Shown piece after piece: positions 1 through 11,922 of a stretch of DNA of 64,000 nt (its first letter is position 1; each line of letters opens with the position of its first letter). The position numbers and the translations under genes are program-made. The stretch comes from Hygrophila difformis. Taxonomy: Eukaryota; Streptophyta; Magnoliopsida; Lamiales; Acanthaceae. The notes under the pieces were generated by a model. That model searched no databases. It had not been told where the DNA came from and saw only the letters and a program-made list of their open reading frames with translations. The stretch spans positions 22,012,068 through 22,076,067 of the forward strand of contig JAOANR010000014.1 in assembly GCA_030278955.1 (NCBI GenBank). The letters run 5' to 3'.

Positions 1-559
1 ATCAGTTGCTGTGGAGTATACTTGATACCCATTATTGTTTTGATTGCACTCATTATGGTCTCGGAGTTTTGTTTTCTTCATTGTTGTTCATCATATTGTT
101 GATTCGTACACTATTTTTGTTTCTTCATAAAGGTTTGTAATGCAGGAATCAATGCACAAACATGTTTGTTACTTGGTTCTGGCATCTCATTATCCACATA
201 TTTGCCATGATGGCCACAATGATGCAATGATGAGTTTCGTGGCTACTGGAGTAACTCATTCAATTTTTTCCTCTTTTCACATTGCCGAGTTTAGTCTTGG
301 AATGAAGCATTGAAGATTGAGACAAACAGATTCATCTTAGTGCAATAGCTGTAACGTAATACTTGCCACATGCGCATACATTTGAGTTGTATAAATAGCA
401 AACGGTGATTCTATATTGTTCCTTTGTGATTATCTTCTGATGCCATTTCGAAAGTGATGTTGGAATATTGCTTTTGTAACAATCTGCAGCAGATAAGTTC
501 AAGCTTTACTTCTGTACTTCTTGTGCTACTGTGATGATGTATTTCATGCACTTACAATT
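1..559. other. Intergenic stretch, no gene recognised
   Basis: AT-rich sequence with only short reading frames. A short open stretch after an AG at about 143 could be the end of an exon, or 3' untranslated sequence, of a gene lying to the left of the window, but no protein family is recognisable. Confidence 0.4.
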
Positions 560-775
560 ATACTCATGTGTATTAATATTTTTTTTTGAAAAAAAGTATT
601 CCACAATCCATAGAAATCTATAAAAATCAATTAAAAAAAGTCAAGCAAAGTCTGCGTAGAGTCTTTAAAAGTCAAGTAGACTATATATAAACTCTATGGA
701 TTTAAAAAATCCATGGACTTTTTTAAATCCAAGAAAGTCTTTTAAAATCTGAATCCAATACACCCCCTAAATCAA
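560..775. repeat. Possible MITE-like repeat
   Basis: The segment is low in complexity, with short self-complementary pieces (for example ATGGATTTAAAAAATCCAT near 698) and edges that are weakly inverted (GTGTATT on the left, AATACAC on the right). This texture is common in short non-autonomous DNA elements of eudicots. No clean target duplication was found, so the assignment to any superfamily is open. Confidence 0.3.
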
Positions 776-1071
776 CAATTTATGGCTTAGAAATTTGGTG
801 ATACTTGAAAAAATGTCACAGGTCAATTCTTTCATCTACAATAACAATTTTTTGAGGGCAAGTCAATGTTACTATAATAAATTATTTTTAGGGGCCTCCA
901 TATTTTTCGAGACAGCTCTGCTTGCCTTAAATGTTGCTCTCAGCTTCTCAGCTTGTTCTTCGGACATCACTACCTGTTAGCAATCGTATTGTTAGCTTCT
1001 CTATTGATATTATTAGGGAAATGGAAGGATACTCAATAGAGAATCTAAAAGTATCACTGAAATTAGAGAGA
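776..1071. other. Intergenic, nothing recognised
   Basis: Short open frames only; no domain, repeat or RNA gene seen. Confidence 0.4.
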
Positions 1072-1199
1072 ACTAGTGTCGTACATATACAGTGCACTAT
1101 GGCCACCTTAGTTTCTAGACATGAGGGATCAAAGTACTAGTGTCGTACATATACAGTGCACTATGGCCACCTTAGTTTCTAGACATGAGGGATCAAAGT
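1072..1199. repeat. Perfect 64-bp tandem duplication
   Basis: A 64-bp unit beginning ACTAGTGTCGTACATATAC occurs twice head to tail (1,072-1,135 and 1,136-1,199) without a visible mismatch. The lack of divergence points to a recent slippage or repair event, or to an assembly duplication. Confidence 0.93.
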
Positions 1200-1615
1200 T
1201 AGAACATCAAGGATTGAACTCATCATATTCATATGCAATCCATGATGACATAACTTGGCACAAATTACACAGATTTACAAGAGCATTGCAAAAACTTATG
1301 CACTATATAACAACAATGATCATTCAATTTTATATTATCAAGTAGGGAGAGAGGAAAGACAAAACTTACACACAAAAATATGCAACAAAGCCAAGTAGAG
1401 GATAAATGAAAATGTCAGAAACGATATTGCAAAGGCAAAGATAGCTTGTTCCAATGTTTAAACAGAGCAGAATAGCTGAATAAGTTAGGTAATACACTCC
1501 CTCAACACAAAATAATGACCCCAAATATCACACATTCCCCTTTTTCAACCCATTACTAGATTCTGAATCCAGATGCAACTTCACATCACTCACTGTCACA
1601 GACATCTTCAACCTA
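1200..1615. other. Intergenic / possible 3' UTR of the F-box gene
   Basis: No coding signal. On the minus strand an AG acceptor-like site (about 1,616-1,618, TTTTGTAG) follows a GT donor-like site that overlaps the stop of the F-box frame (1,698-1,700), so part of this stretch may be a 3' UTR exon of that gene. Confidence 0.3.
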
Positions 1616-1695
1616 CAAAATAGCTAATTTTGTTAGAAACAACACTTAAAAATCATAAGAAATTCAAGGTAAGAATGATAATATTGGAAGGGGAT

Positions 1696-2793
1696 TTACC
1701 TTGAACTATAGCTGCTTCTCTTTCTCTCCACTCCAACCATAGCTCCACCAGCCACATTCCTATCAAGCCGGAAAAGGCTTCCAGGCCAAACTGCTGCACA
1801 GAAATCACCAGGATCCGGACCTACAACCCCAGAAATTTTAACCTTCTTCACAGTTTGATTCACAATGTCCCACCACAAAAAACACCCCTTACGCTCATGG
1901 GTAAGAATCTGCCCTTTGTTCTCCCAATAAGCTATGACCCTTCTACCCCACCCCATAGTATTCAAATCAATTTGTTTCTCAAACGAAAACAACTCTGTCC
2001 ACACCCCAGTTTTCTTCATCACCCATACATTGAAACCTCCCAATTTAGGCGAGTCACTACAAGCCAAGAAGCCACCAATAACTTCCAATGAAGGATGAAA
2101 AAACACATTGCGAAAGGGGGGCAGAGGCAGCCGCCGATAATCCTCTAAGGCTAGATCTAACGCAATTATACAATCCCATAATTTCCAATACAATGTTCCA
2201 TCCAAACAAATGCCGGGTCTGAGGCACACGTGATTACCGGGAAAATCCTTGATCCTCTTCCATGAATTATGTTTCATACTGTAGACAAGAGTAACATAGT
2301 TGAATTGATCTATCTTCACCACTTTGTAGTCATCGGCAGCAATATCATACCCTAGCCCGTAGGTGGAAAAGTGTGAATCGAATTCAGGCTCGACCGGGGG
2401 CAGCAAGTGTAAATCCACGGTGAGTGGGTTCGCGATTAACCAGGCCTTTTGGCGCTTGAAAACGAGGAATAAGCAGTTGCAGGGAGCGGTGGCGATCCAA
2501 GAGTAGAAACCTGAAGCGCTGTTGCGGATGAATTTCCGGATGGGAGTCACGTGGATCGTTTGGCAACTATCGTTGAAGGTGAGGGAGTCCTAGGAGAAGG
2601 TGAACAGAGCACCGTTTGAATTTCTGAGGAGGAGAGTGGAGGAGGAGCGTTGTTCATTGGCGTGAGATCTGATGAAGGATGGATCATCGATGATACTCTT
2701 CCACGACTTGCACACCGCCCGGAATCGGAGAAGTGACACGGCTGGTAGACAGAGGAGAATGTCACGTACGAGTTCGGGAGGAACACCAGACAT
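1696..2793 (-). pseudogene. F-box protein gene interrupted by one in-frame TAG
   Basis: F-box proteins are the substrate-recognition subunits of SCF (Skp1-Cullin-F-box) ubiquitin ligases. The frame opens with ATG at 2,793. An F-box lies at about residues 4-45 (PPELVRDILLCLP, then RFRAVCKSWKSII). After the stop the same frame continues for 297 codons with an F-box-associated type region (GICLDGTLYWKL; ALEDYRRLPLP). The two halves are in one frame and separated only by TAG at 2,590-2,592 (codon 68); no length change is needed to join them. The total of about 365 codons is normal for the family. A GT donor overlaps the terminal stop (1,698-1,700), so a 3' UTR intron is possible. Either this is a pseudogene, or the allele makes a 67-residue F-box-only peptide, or the base is a sequencing error. 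Confidence 0.78.
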
Positions 2794-3159
2794 TGTTTAA
2801 AGGTGTGGAAAACGAAACGCTAAACCTCCGACAGAACATATGTCGTAGGCTCGTAGCCTGTTTTAAGGTTAAGCTGTTTGTTTTTTTTTTTTTTTGTTTT
2901 TTTTTGTTTTCTTTAATATGTGTAAGCTCCCTTGGGCCCAGGACTAAGATCCATCTGGTGGTCATTGAAGCCTTGTTTCTTACAAAACACAAGCATACAC
3001 AAATTAAAGGCTCGAACCCGAAACATTTGGTGTGTTAGGCTGTATTTGGAAACAAATACAACATTTAATTTTTAAATATGCACTAAAAATAATTTAATAT
3101 TTTATATATAGTACATACTTTTAACTCTAAATTCTAAAGGCTTTGGGAACGGTTATGGT
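2794..3159. other. Upstream region of the F-box gene, with poly-T tract
   Basis: No gene seen. A long T-rich run with two G interruptions lies at about 2,879-2,912, upstream of the F-box start in its orientation. The rest is AT-rich intergenic sequence. Confidence 0.4.
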
Positions 3160-3740
3160 GGTAGTACGGTAAATACAACAATCTCATTCATTGAATTAAA
3201 TCTAATGGTTATAAATTAAAAAGGGTAAAATTGTCAAAATATGTGTAATTGCTTCTTCATTTACCATGTCGCTAAATATACTATATTATGTAGCCGAGAT
3301 ATGCATAACATATCGCTGAGATAACCATATATGTTGCTGAAATATACTATAGCATGTCGCTGAGAAGTACCATATCTATTCGCTGAATTGTATAGGCTTT
3401 GCCGCTGAGTTGCATAGGCCATGCCGCTGAATTTTTTAGGCTACGTAGCGTTAAAATCGCAATGAACTTCAAATGGCTCTAACTTCCAACGTCGTTGAGA
3501 TGAATACAATAATGTCGCTGAATTGTATAGGCCGCATTGCTGAATTGGATTGGCTCCATCGCTGAATTCTGTATGCCATGTCGTTGAATTGTATATCTAT
3601 GTTGCGAATAAAACACATTAATACCTAAAAGTAAAATTACGAAACAAACCCTACAAATGATGTCAACTGTTGGATGAGGACATTGATCAACGACAGCGGA
3701 CATGTGCGCACGGAAGCACATCTGCACCATACTACCTCCG
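3160..3740. repeat. Degenerate MULE-end-like repeat rich in TTCAGCG (minus strand)
   Basis: On the plus strand CGCTGA or a near variant recurs roughly every 20-40 bases from 3,270 to 3,590, commonly as CGCTGAATTGTATAGGC. The reverse complement, TTCAGCG, is the motif that peppers the non-coding parts of the MULE at the right end of the window (59,500-59,800 and 62,320-62,780). The flanks carry AAGGGTAAAATTGTC-like text, similar to the putative terminal sequence at 59,080. I infer a worn, non-autonomous or truncated relative of that MULE; no transposase remains. Confidence 0.4.
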
Positions 3741-3791
3741 CTTCTCATTAACGTTGACACTAAGCTTTAATTTTTAACTCTATTCTCAAAC

Positions 3792-4075
3792 ACTAGTACA
3801 ACCCGTCCGCGCCATGCGCCAGACTCAAATTATAATATTGTGTAGAAAAAATTATATTTTAAAAAAGAATTTTAATATTATAAATAATGCGAATATTAAA
3901 AAATATATAATGAATTATTAGTTCGAGTTAAATTCATGAACACTAAGGATACCCGGTACACGCAAATAAATAACTCGTGAACATTTTGAAAAATAACATA
4001 TAATTGTGATAAGAATTATTCTAATAAATCAAATATTTTACTTGAAAAAAAATCAGGGATGAATCTGGGGTGTAA
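3792..4075 (-). repeat. Possible Helitron 3'-end fragment
   Basis: Read on the minus strand, a GC-rich potential hairpin (around 3,801-3,820) is followed about 10 bases later by CTAGT, resembling the 3' terminus of plant Helitrons. The base next to it is not the expected T/A insertion site and no 5' end was found, so this is a weak call. Confidence 0.28.
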
Positions 4076-4079
4076 AATT

Positions 4080-4345
4080 TACTAGCGCTGTTTCTTTTTA
4101 AGTGTAACATTTCTACTCTGCACGTATGCCAATGCACATTTTAAACTATTAATAACTCAAATTAGGTATAAGTAAAAATTCTAAAAATTTGATATTTAAA
4201 AACTACAAGATTATATGAATCCAACAAGATCTCATTTGACTATATTTTTTCTTGTATAGTTATAACAAAAATAGAAGTCAAAGTGCTACAGTAAACAGTA
4301 AAAAAAAGTCAATACGTTACCCTTATTTCAAAAAGGAGGGAGTAT
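4080..4345. mobile_element. Stowaway-like MITE, copy 1
   Basis: About 265 bp ending GGAGGGAGTA, with an eroded left end. It shares the core GAATCCAACAAGATCTCA and CTTGACTATxTTTT-type text with three other copies in the window (33,052, 33,427, 35,868). The ends resemble the TACTCCCTCCGTCC termini of mariner-derived MITEs of many plants, which duplicate TA on insertion. Confidence 0.6.
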
Positions 4346-4639
4346 TATTTTTTTAAATAAAACCTTATATTTTGATAACTAGAATACTACCAATATTGCA
4401 TGGAGTTAAATTGCTCATTTCCAATTTCCACGCACAGAAAATTGAGAACATGTAAAATATGATTAGTGAAAGAAGAAAATTTTAAATGTCCAGCATCACG
4501 CAGCAGCAATTTCTCAAGAAGTCCAACGCATAAATCAAGAAGTCAGCCGACAGTAGTTCATAAGGGATCGGAAATAAAATTGGATAATTTAATTGTCCAA
4601 CTTTAGGAACAATAAAAAACAACAGCAAGCATCCACAAA

Positions 4640-5453
4640 GGAGGCAGGAGCGTCCTTCATAACGTTAATCCCAAAGGCGAGCAGTCCGAAGGCTTTCAGT
4701 GACTTCCGGCCGATCTCCCTGGTTGGGAGTATCTATAAAGTAGTCACCAAGGTGTTGGCGAGAAGGTTAAAAGGAGTCCTAGATGAGTTGGTAGGGAAAG
4801 CCCAAATGGCGTTTGTCCGAGGGAGGAAAATTTTGGACGGGGTTCTCATTGCAACGGAGGTAATTCAATCTACAAAGGTGGCTGGGCGCAAAGGTTTCGT
4901 GCTAAAATTAGACTTTGCGAAAGCTTATGATAACGTGTCATGGGAAGCTCTTTTTCAAGTGATTAAGGCTATGGGTTTCGGGGAGAACTGGAGTAAATGG
5001 ATTCGGGAATGTGTAACTTCAGCTTCAGCAGCTGTGTTGGTCAATGGCGCCCCAACAAAATTCTTTCGAATGCAAAAAGGATTGAGACAAGGGGACCCAT
5101 TATCCCCGTATTTGTTCGTCATGATTGCTGAAGTTTTGAATCGACTGATGGGCAATGCAGCAGGTTTGGGGCTCCTGAAAGGTTTAGAGTCGGGAAGGGG
5201 AGGACCAGTGTTAACGCATTTACAATATGCCGACGACACTGTCATCTTTTGTAAAGGAGAAATTGAGCAAGCTGTGGTCATCAAAAGAATACTTAACTGC
5301 CTAACATTGGCCACTGGGTTGAGACTTAACTTCGGGAAGAGTTCTCTCTTTGGGATTAATTGTTCCCATGATGTGGTTCGAGAGGCAGCGGACATCCTCG
5401 GGTGTGGAGTAGGGGAATGGCCGATGAAGTATTTGGGTATCCCAATAGGTAGG
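4640..5453 (+). pseudogene. LINE reverse transcriptase, N-terminal fragment
   Basis: The frame shows the plant L1 reverse transcriptase signature: DFRPISLVGSIYKV, then VLKLDFAKAYDNVSW, GLRQGDPLSPYLF and the catalytic LQYADDTVIF (around 5,220-5,250). There is no endonuclease upstream, consistent with 5' truncation during insertion. The frame stops at 5,454-5,456 only because the Athila LTR begins there; the same frame resumes at 26,096 after the LTR. It is not functional as it stands. Confidence 0.92.
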
Positions 5454-5605
5454 TGAAACTTTTGACGAGCTTCATTAACACGAGTAATTTTCTGAAATCT
5501 CAGGTGTGGATTTATTAAATGAAAGGAGTTATGATGTAGGGAAGGGGTTTAAGGATATATTATGATTTCCCTTTTTATTACTCATGTGGGGTGTTTTAAT
5601 CTCAA

Positions 5606-5646
5606 ACGGCACTGTGGTCCTCCCCGCCATGAAACTTTTGACAAAT
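5606..5646 (-). repeat. Relic of an older LTR/primer-site junction inside the 3' LTR
   Basis: AAACGGCACTGTGGTCCTCC followed by CCGCCATGAAACTTTTGAC resembles the present internal-leader/primer-site/LTR junction at 21,323-21,370, but the primer site is partly deleted. The same relic lies in the other LTR at about 21,508-21,549. It is about 176 bp inside the present LTR edge. Confidence 0.7.
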
Positions 5647-8156
5647 ATCACGGTGCAACCGGGATTGACCTTCAGTCTGTCACCCTGAAAGTCCCTGGTA
5701 TCTGCACCATGATACTTCTCATAATTTCATGTCACGAAAGCACCTGCCATGAAGCTTTTGAACATCTTCCCACTGTATGAGTATTTTCCCAAAATGTTGT
5801 GTTTTATTTACTCGTGTCAAGAAACTGTGCTCCCGAAAGCGCACGGAGTCAAAAATTGCAGTAATTTATAGTAAGTACTGGATCGTTCACTGGAGGATGT
5901 GCGATGGAAGCAGGGCCCACGTCGTTTACTAAGATTTTCCACTCGGTTACTCGTTTCAAGTTTTGCAAGGTTTTCTAACAACTACTTGACATAAATTAAA
6001 CCAGATCATGAAAGCAGTAAAAAATTATTCTACAAAGCATGGTAAACTAGTTCGAAGAAAGCAATTAAATCTATACTACGAAAACAATATAAAATCATGC
6101 TACACTATCTAGAAAGCAGATTTAAATATGACAGAAGGGACAGGGAGGAAATAATAAAGATTGGACAAGATTAAGATGAAACACAATTAAACTTCCATTT
6201 TAATACACAGATCTTAGTTTGGGATAATCCTCTAGTTAGCTAACTCTCATGCTTTCTACACCATGTTCCCTTTAACAGACAGGTACTTACGGTGAGAATT
6301 TACATGCTCTTAAGACAACTATTTCTAAGATACCACAGACTCACAACTGCCCTCACATGGCCATGCTAAGGCGTATTATTCATCTGTGGTGGACAAGCAA
6401 CACCTAACACATCATTAGTTGACATGCCAAGTACTCCTATCATTCCCCCATGTCACACCCAAAGTTTCAAATCAAGCCCCAAACCATTCCATAACTCTCA
6501 AACCTTTTAACAGATGGACAGCCCCTAATTCTTCCGAGTGACCTCTATGAAAGCATTTAAAAGGAAAGCAGTAAAGAAAGCTGTAAAGAAAGCATTTAAA
6601 TCTATCACTCGGAATCGTTAAAAACGTCTCTTTCCGTTAGTATAAAAGAGCCCCTGGTCTTGGTGACCAGATGCGGATCAAGAACCCCCGAGATATCAAT
6701 AGGCCACAAGGCTTACAACATCTGGGTAGTTATGAGATACAAACTAAATGAAACAGATCCATAAATGAACCTGTTCCGGATGTACTCACTCAAGACTCAA
6801 TTCTAGACTTTGGCAGAAGAAGATAGTAGTCGAAGGAATACTCGACCTTACCTTATAAATTCACCAAGGCCTATATGTTGTTCCTCTAGTATTATTTATC
6901 ACATCTCATCTACACCCAAGTGGATATTGACTTAATGCGATATCTAATATCAGATTTCCAACACACAACAATTTTGAGAAACCAATCGATATCTGAAAAT
7001 CATTCCCTAGACAGGTACTAAACTCTCAATTAAAACACAGATCCTTTCAGTCTAGATGAGACCTAATCGCTGACTCTGCTTCTAAGCTCTCAAAATCAAC
7101 CCCCAGTGGAAGATGAATTAGTCATAACTGTCGAATTTATCCCTTACTCAGATCCGGATTTTATAAAGGAATTTTTGTTGGAAATTTATTATGCAACATC
7201 TGATTTAAATCAAGACTTCTGTGTCCAAGGGGAAGGATCCCCAAAATAATAGTAAGACCAGAACATCTACATAATAGTATCATGCATACAAGTATATGAA
7301 AAGGAAAATAAAACACCCCAAAATATATGGTGGGGTTAGACAGAATGCGATACACAAGATGAATTAGCCTGAGATGAGAAGAAATCGGCTAAAAAGAGTG
7401 CCAGAGATAGTTGGGGTTTTCCGGACTGCAAACATCTGCTGTCCGGTTCCCAATTATCCAGATGACTGATTTTAGACAGAAAGTATTCCAAACGACGGTG
7501 ACCGCCGTCATTCAGTTTTCTTTTGTCTGTGAGTGGAAGAAGAACCCGCATATTTCTTGCTGTAATATTTCTCAACTGATGTTGGTCGACATCAGTTGAT
7601 ACTATTGCAACTTGAATTCAGGTTGAGAAATTAAGATAAGGAAAATTAAAACTGTATCTGATTAGGAATTGGCTGAGTGACTAATCGAAACTCTTAGTGA
7701 AGAGAACGCTCGCCGAAGCTTCCACCAACCACTAACCAGTTCATGCAAAATAACAGATAATGATTGACACACAGAAGACGGGTTAGTCGATATCCCTGTG
7801 AAGGGACCTTTCACCAACATTAATCTGTGGTGTTTCTCATTATCCGTTCATACACACAATGAAGGAGAAAACAAACAAAAAAAAATAAGAAAATATTTTT
7901 GGTATTGTGTGGGTGTTAAGCACACAATAAGTGGACACTAAAGGGTTGAAATGTGTAATGGACAGTAATCAGATGAATTGGGCCTAGGCCCAATACATCC
8001 ATGCAACTTACACAAATCATGGAAGAAAAATATTTTTGGAGTTTTCAAAAATAGAAGGGATAGTTCAATTCGAATTATTTGGGGTAATTTGAATTGAAAA
8101 TGCATGAAGAATGAAGTATGACCTTACCCAATTAATCCTTGCAAAGGAATGAGATA

Positions 8157-8535
8157 TCATCTAATTCGAATTGTTGAGCAATTCGAATTAATTCGAATTA
8201 GACAACTCGAATTGATGAAGTCCTTTTCTTGCTCAAATTGACTAAGGCATTTACCTCAAGGGGAAGGTGAATTCGAATTGTCTAGTAATTCGAATTAATG
8301 CGAATTGGACAATTCGAATTGGTAAGAGATGAGAAAATAAACTAAGGCATGAATGGGTGGCATGCAATACAATGTGGTTTTCCTTGCCAATTCGAATTGT
8401 TGAACCAATTCGAATTAATTCGAATTAGAGAATTCGAATTGGTTGAAAACCACATGAAGGAAATTTTTGGTTATGCAATTCGAATTTCTAGGGCAATTCG
8501 AGATAATTCGAATTGCCTCAATTCGAATTACACAT
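8157..8535. repeat. AATTCGAATT palindrome cluster (3' LTR, first)
   Basis: Four modules, each with an outer AATTCGAATT, a central tandem pair AATTCGAATTAATTCGAATT or near variant, and another outer copy, spaced by 5-10 unrelated bases (about 8,164-8,214, 8,271-8,321, 8,391-8,443, 8,476-8,530). The same cluster lies in the 5' LTR at about 24,063-24,436. Confidence 0.95.
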
Positions 8536-9462
8536 TTTCGAACAACAACAATTTTTATTCTCACAAGTATGGGTTAGGTGAACACTGTGCGGTTAATGAT
8601 GGGTTTAGATTTATCAAATCCCTCATCTCACATCAATGTCACTTCACAGCCACCCTAGTGAGGTTTTCAAGTAATAAACAAACACATGTCCAGTGGGTAT
8701 TGGCAAGATTTAAACCCTATTTCTACAAACAAAGGATCGAAGATCAAAGAACCTAAAACATCTAGAAAATCAAGAACTGCATGAATAAAGCTAAGAACAC
8801 CTATGTTATCTAAGGCAGCATAAAAATAAAAACAAGGCAGGAAAAATAAGATATAAAGGTAAATACTAACAAACCTAAAAACATCTAAAACCTAGGAACA
8901 CTTATTTGAAGCTCTAAGGCACAAAATCAAGCTAACAACCCACCAAACATGCATTTATTATATTTGAATGTCAACTAGGACATAATAACTGTAACCTAGT
9001 TGAAACAAACAAACATGCTAAGCATTTATTTCTAAAGCAAGCATTAAAGAGTGCCAAAACACATGAATAACACCATTTCTGGAAATTTTTCTTGTATTGA
9101 CACTTTGAAAGCAAAATAAAGAACCCAAAACCATCATTAACTTGAAGGTAGGGTTTATTCTACTAGAAAGCATATAAAAATCTGGAAATGGCTACTCTAA
9201 GGGTTACACAAACTGCTTCTACACTACACCAAGATCAAAGCATGTAAAAACTATACTACTTGCAAGGAAAAATAAACTAAACTAAACTACCTACCTAACC
9301 CTTAAGGGGTGTGGAACCTCCTGCTGCTCTTTTTGTCCCAGCTACTTTTTGGTTAAAATTCTTGATCTCCTTTTCTGTTGTGGAAGGTCTGCTTTTATAG
9401 ACAAATTTCGAAACCCTAGGCCCACCAATGTTGTGCTCATGCTCCACAGCTTCAATGAGTGA

Positions 9463-9860
9463 AGTTCGAATTAATTCAATCAATTCGAATTAATTCGAAT
9501 TGTGAGATCTCTTCCTTGAGCTGGAAATGTGGCCTTCAGTTATCGATTCGAATTGTTGTGAAGAATTCGAATTGGTCTTTTCTCGAATTGGGTGAGGGTT
9601 TCTGCTTGGCTTCCTTGCATTTGTTGGCAATTCGAATTGTTTGTGCCAGTTCGAATTAATTCGAATTGGACAATTCGAATTGCCTCTTCTTGCCTTTGGG
9701 TTTCTTCTCTCTTCATTCCCTAATTCGAATTAATTCGAATTTGAACAATTCGAATTAGGCTTCTGCATCCCTTCCAACACTTAACCATTTCTTTGTTCTC
9801 TTCAGCAATTCGAATTGTGTGCAATTCGAATTAATTCGAATTGCATATTCGAATTGTGCT
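9463..9860. repeat. AATTCGAATT palindrome cluster (3' LTR, second)
   Basis: Five further modules of AATTCGAATT, several with the paired form, at about 9,466-9,502, 9,545-9,579, 9,629-9,682, 9,721-9,757 and 9,806-9,858. The counterpart in the 5' LTR is about 25,367-25,762. Confidence 0.95.
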
Positions 9861-10191
9861 TCAACACTTGACCAAAATTCAGTTGTGGGATTTTCACTCT
9901 TTTTTCCCATCTTTTTGGATTTTTGTGGGCTATATTATTCTTTTGCCCATCTTTTCATTCCTTTTTCTTTTCTTTTTCCTTTTTTCATGTTTTTGGATTT
10001 TTCTAACACAAATACAATTTAAAATTGCATATTTTGTGTCTTTTTATTATCGGCTCGAAGTTTTTACAAACTAGCATTAATCTGTTAAATTCAACTGCTT
10101 TCTTATTACAATAAGATGGAAACACGATCAAAATGTCCGTCTCAGACATGGAAATGGATTGAAAATAATGGTCAATTTTTGGCCATTATCA

Positions 10192-10208
10192 ACATCCTCA
10201 CATTTAAT
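10192..10208 (-). other. Athila polypurine tract next to the 3' LTR
   Basis: On the minus strand TAAATGTGAGGATGT abuts the LTR start TGATAATGG. It is the expected position for second-strand priming. Near-identical text recurs at 15,094-15,112, just after pol. Confidence 0.55.
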
Positions 10209-11922
10209 ACTGATCGTCCCCGAGCAGTCAGAGTCAGTGCTCCTAGGAGCTTGGACTCTGCATATTCAATCCATTTGCGTGGCCTCAGAAATTTCATTCT
10301 TCTTATATTGGGATAAGACAATCAAAATTACAAGTATTAAATTCTCTTGGTTGCAGTGTTTAATGGAATGATACTTCTCACTTGCATGAACGCACAAACC
10401 AATCATTATTGTTAATTCTTCTTGAATAGGTGTTTAGAAAAATTCATTGGCTTACTTCTTGAATTCAAGCATGACATGATCATTGATTACTAGAAACAGA
10501 GCCTCACATATAGTAGAATCGGAAAGTTCGCTCACTCTCAAGATTGGCTTTTATCATCAACGCTCAAAATCCAATTCAATTAAATTCTCCCATAAGCTTG
10601 CAACTGGACCAACTCGCCACCGGCTCATTTCCTCAAATCGAGATCCCGAGGTCTTATTCAAGGTTATAACGGGGCATACGGTTGTAACATTCGGTAGGAA
10701 AGGAAAAATATTGGGCTAAAAAGTGACACGACACCATTCCATCATAACTTGGCATTTTTTAGAATTTATGATCATCGTTATTTCTTTCTTTCTTTGTTTT
10801 TCTTTCCTTTTCTATTGCATGACATTAGACTTTGTCTAATTTGCTTTGTCATTTGCAATTTATTCTTGTTGAATAGATCTCAACTTTTTTTTTTTTTGAA
10901 TCGGTTTATAGCATACCGATTGATACATATTTGATGATCAAAAATTACAATGCCTTGATGGGATGGCTCATGTACACTTGGGTTTGATTTTCTTGGTCTT
11001 TTTGTAGGGCTAGGAATAATATAGTGGCTTCAAGGAAAAATTAGGCTTAAAGGCTCAGATTGGTTAATCCTAAAGGGAAAATGCTTTTGGGTTTGGAATT
11101 CAAACGAAAGCCAAAATTTTGGGTTTTCTAAGTGCCTCGATCATATGCTCGATTTCGGGAATATGGCATGGTCTTGCATCGGTCCCAATTGCAAGTTCTA
11201 GTGTCCTTTAATCGAATTGATTCACACAATCAAAGAAAGAAATGAGTAAAATTGACTCGGCTCAAATCTCACAAGGGACGGTTTGATTATGTCATACTCT
11301 TATTCTCAAATTTAGCCTTTGAAAAATTTCTTACAACTTATTCAATCAAATTCTCAACATGAATATTTGTTTTTTTTTCAAGTGATCATATCATTGGATT
11401 TTTATAGCTCAAAACTTCGAGAATTCATGTCATGCATATTTTTAATTGTTTTATCCCAATGTAATAGTCTGAAGATTTCATCATCAGCCTAAATTCAATA
11501 TGTGAATTTAGGTGACAGATTTATGCTTGTTTTATGCCGGTTTGTTTAGTTGAAAGCAGTAAAAAGACACTGTGAGCATGCAAGCATGTCACAGCTTGTT
11601 TTTGGCGTGACAGTCACTTATTCATCTTGGACTGCCACACATCTTTTTTCAAATAATGGAGAACTCAAGACGAAATTCTCTTGTGGAAAGCAGTAAATGT
11701 ACGACTACCAAAATACGTCGTACAACCATCATAACAGACAAATTCAAGGTTCGTTATATAGTACACGACCTTTATCACAGCTAAACATTAATACAGACGC
11801 AGCTGTACACTTGAATAAGTTAGCATCAAAGATCAGTCAAAAGATTACCAAAATACAGTTCCAGTCAGTCCAGTCAAAAGTGAATCTTTACAGATTCAGT
11901 CCATCTTCAGCATCCTTCCCCT
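10209..11922. other. Athila non-coding region between the F-box gene and the 3' LTR
   Basis: About 1.7 kb with no recognisable protein on either strand. It may hold the 3' untranslated part of the captured gene and retrotransposon sequence. A T-rich block lies at about 10,780-10,900. Confidence 0.5.

Larger units (their letters stand above)
5454..10191 (-). repeat. Athila 3' LTR
   Basis: A 4,738-bp copy of the right-hand LTR at 21,356-26,095, starting TGAAACTTTTGACGAGC and ending GGCCATTATCA on the plus strand. It contains several clusters of the palindrome AATTCGAATT. Short open frames inside it occur in both LTRs and owe much of their composition to the palindromes; none looks like a gene. 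Confidence 0.93.

Noticed and set aside
8349..8756. 135-codon open frame in the Athila LTR, repeated at 24,253-24,660
   Set aside because: It is present in both LTRs because the LTR is duplicated, and much of its peptide comes from the AATTCGAATT palindromes. No domain.
8157..9860. Regularly repeated palindromes suggestive of a CRISPR array
   Set aside because: The genome is eukaryotic, unit spacing is irregular, the repeats are themselves palindromes in doublets, and there are no cas genes.
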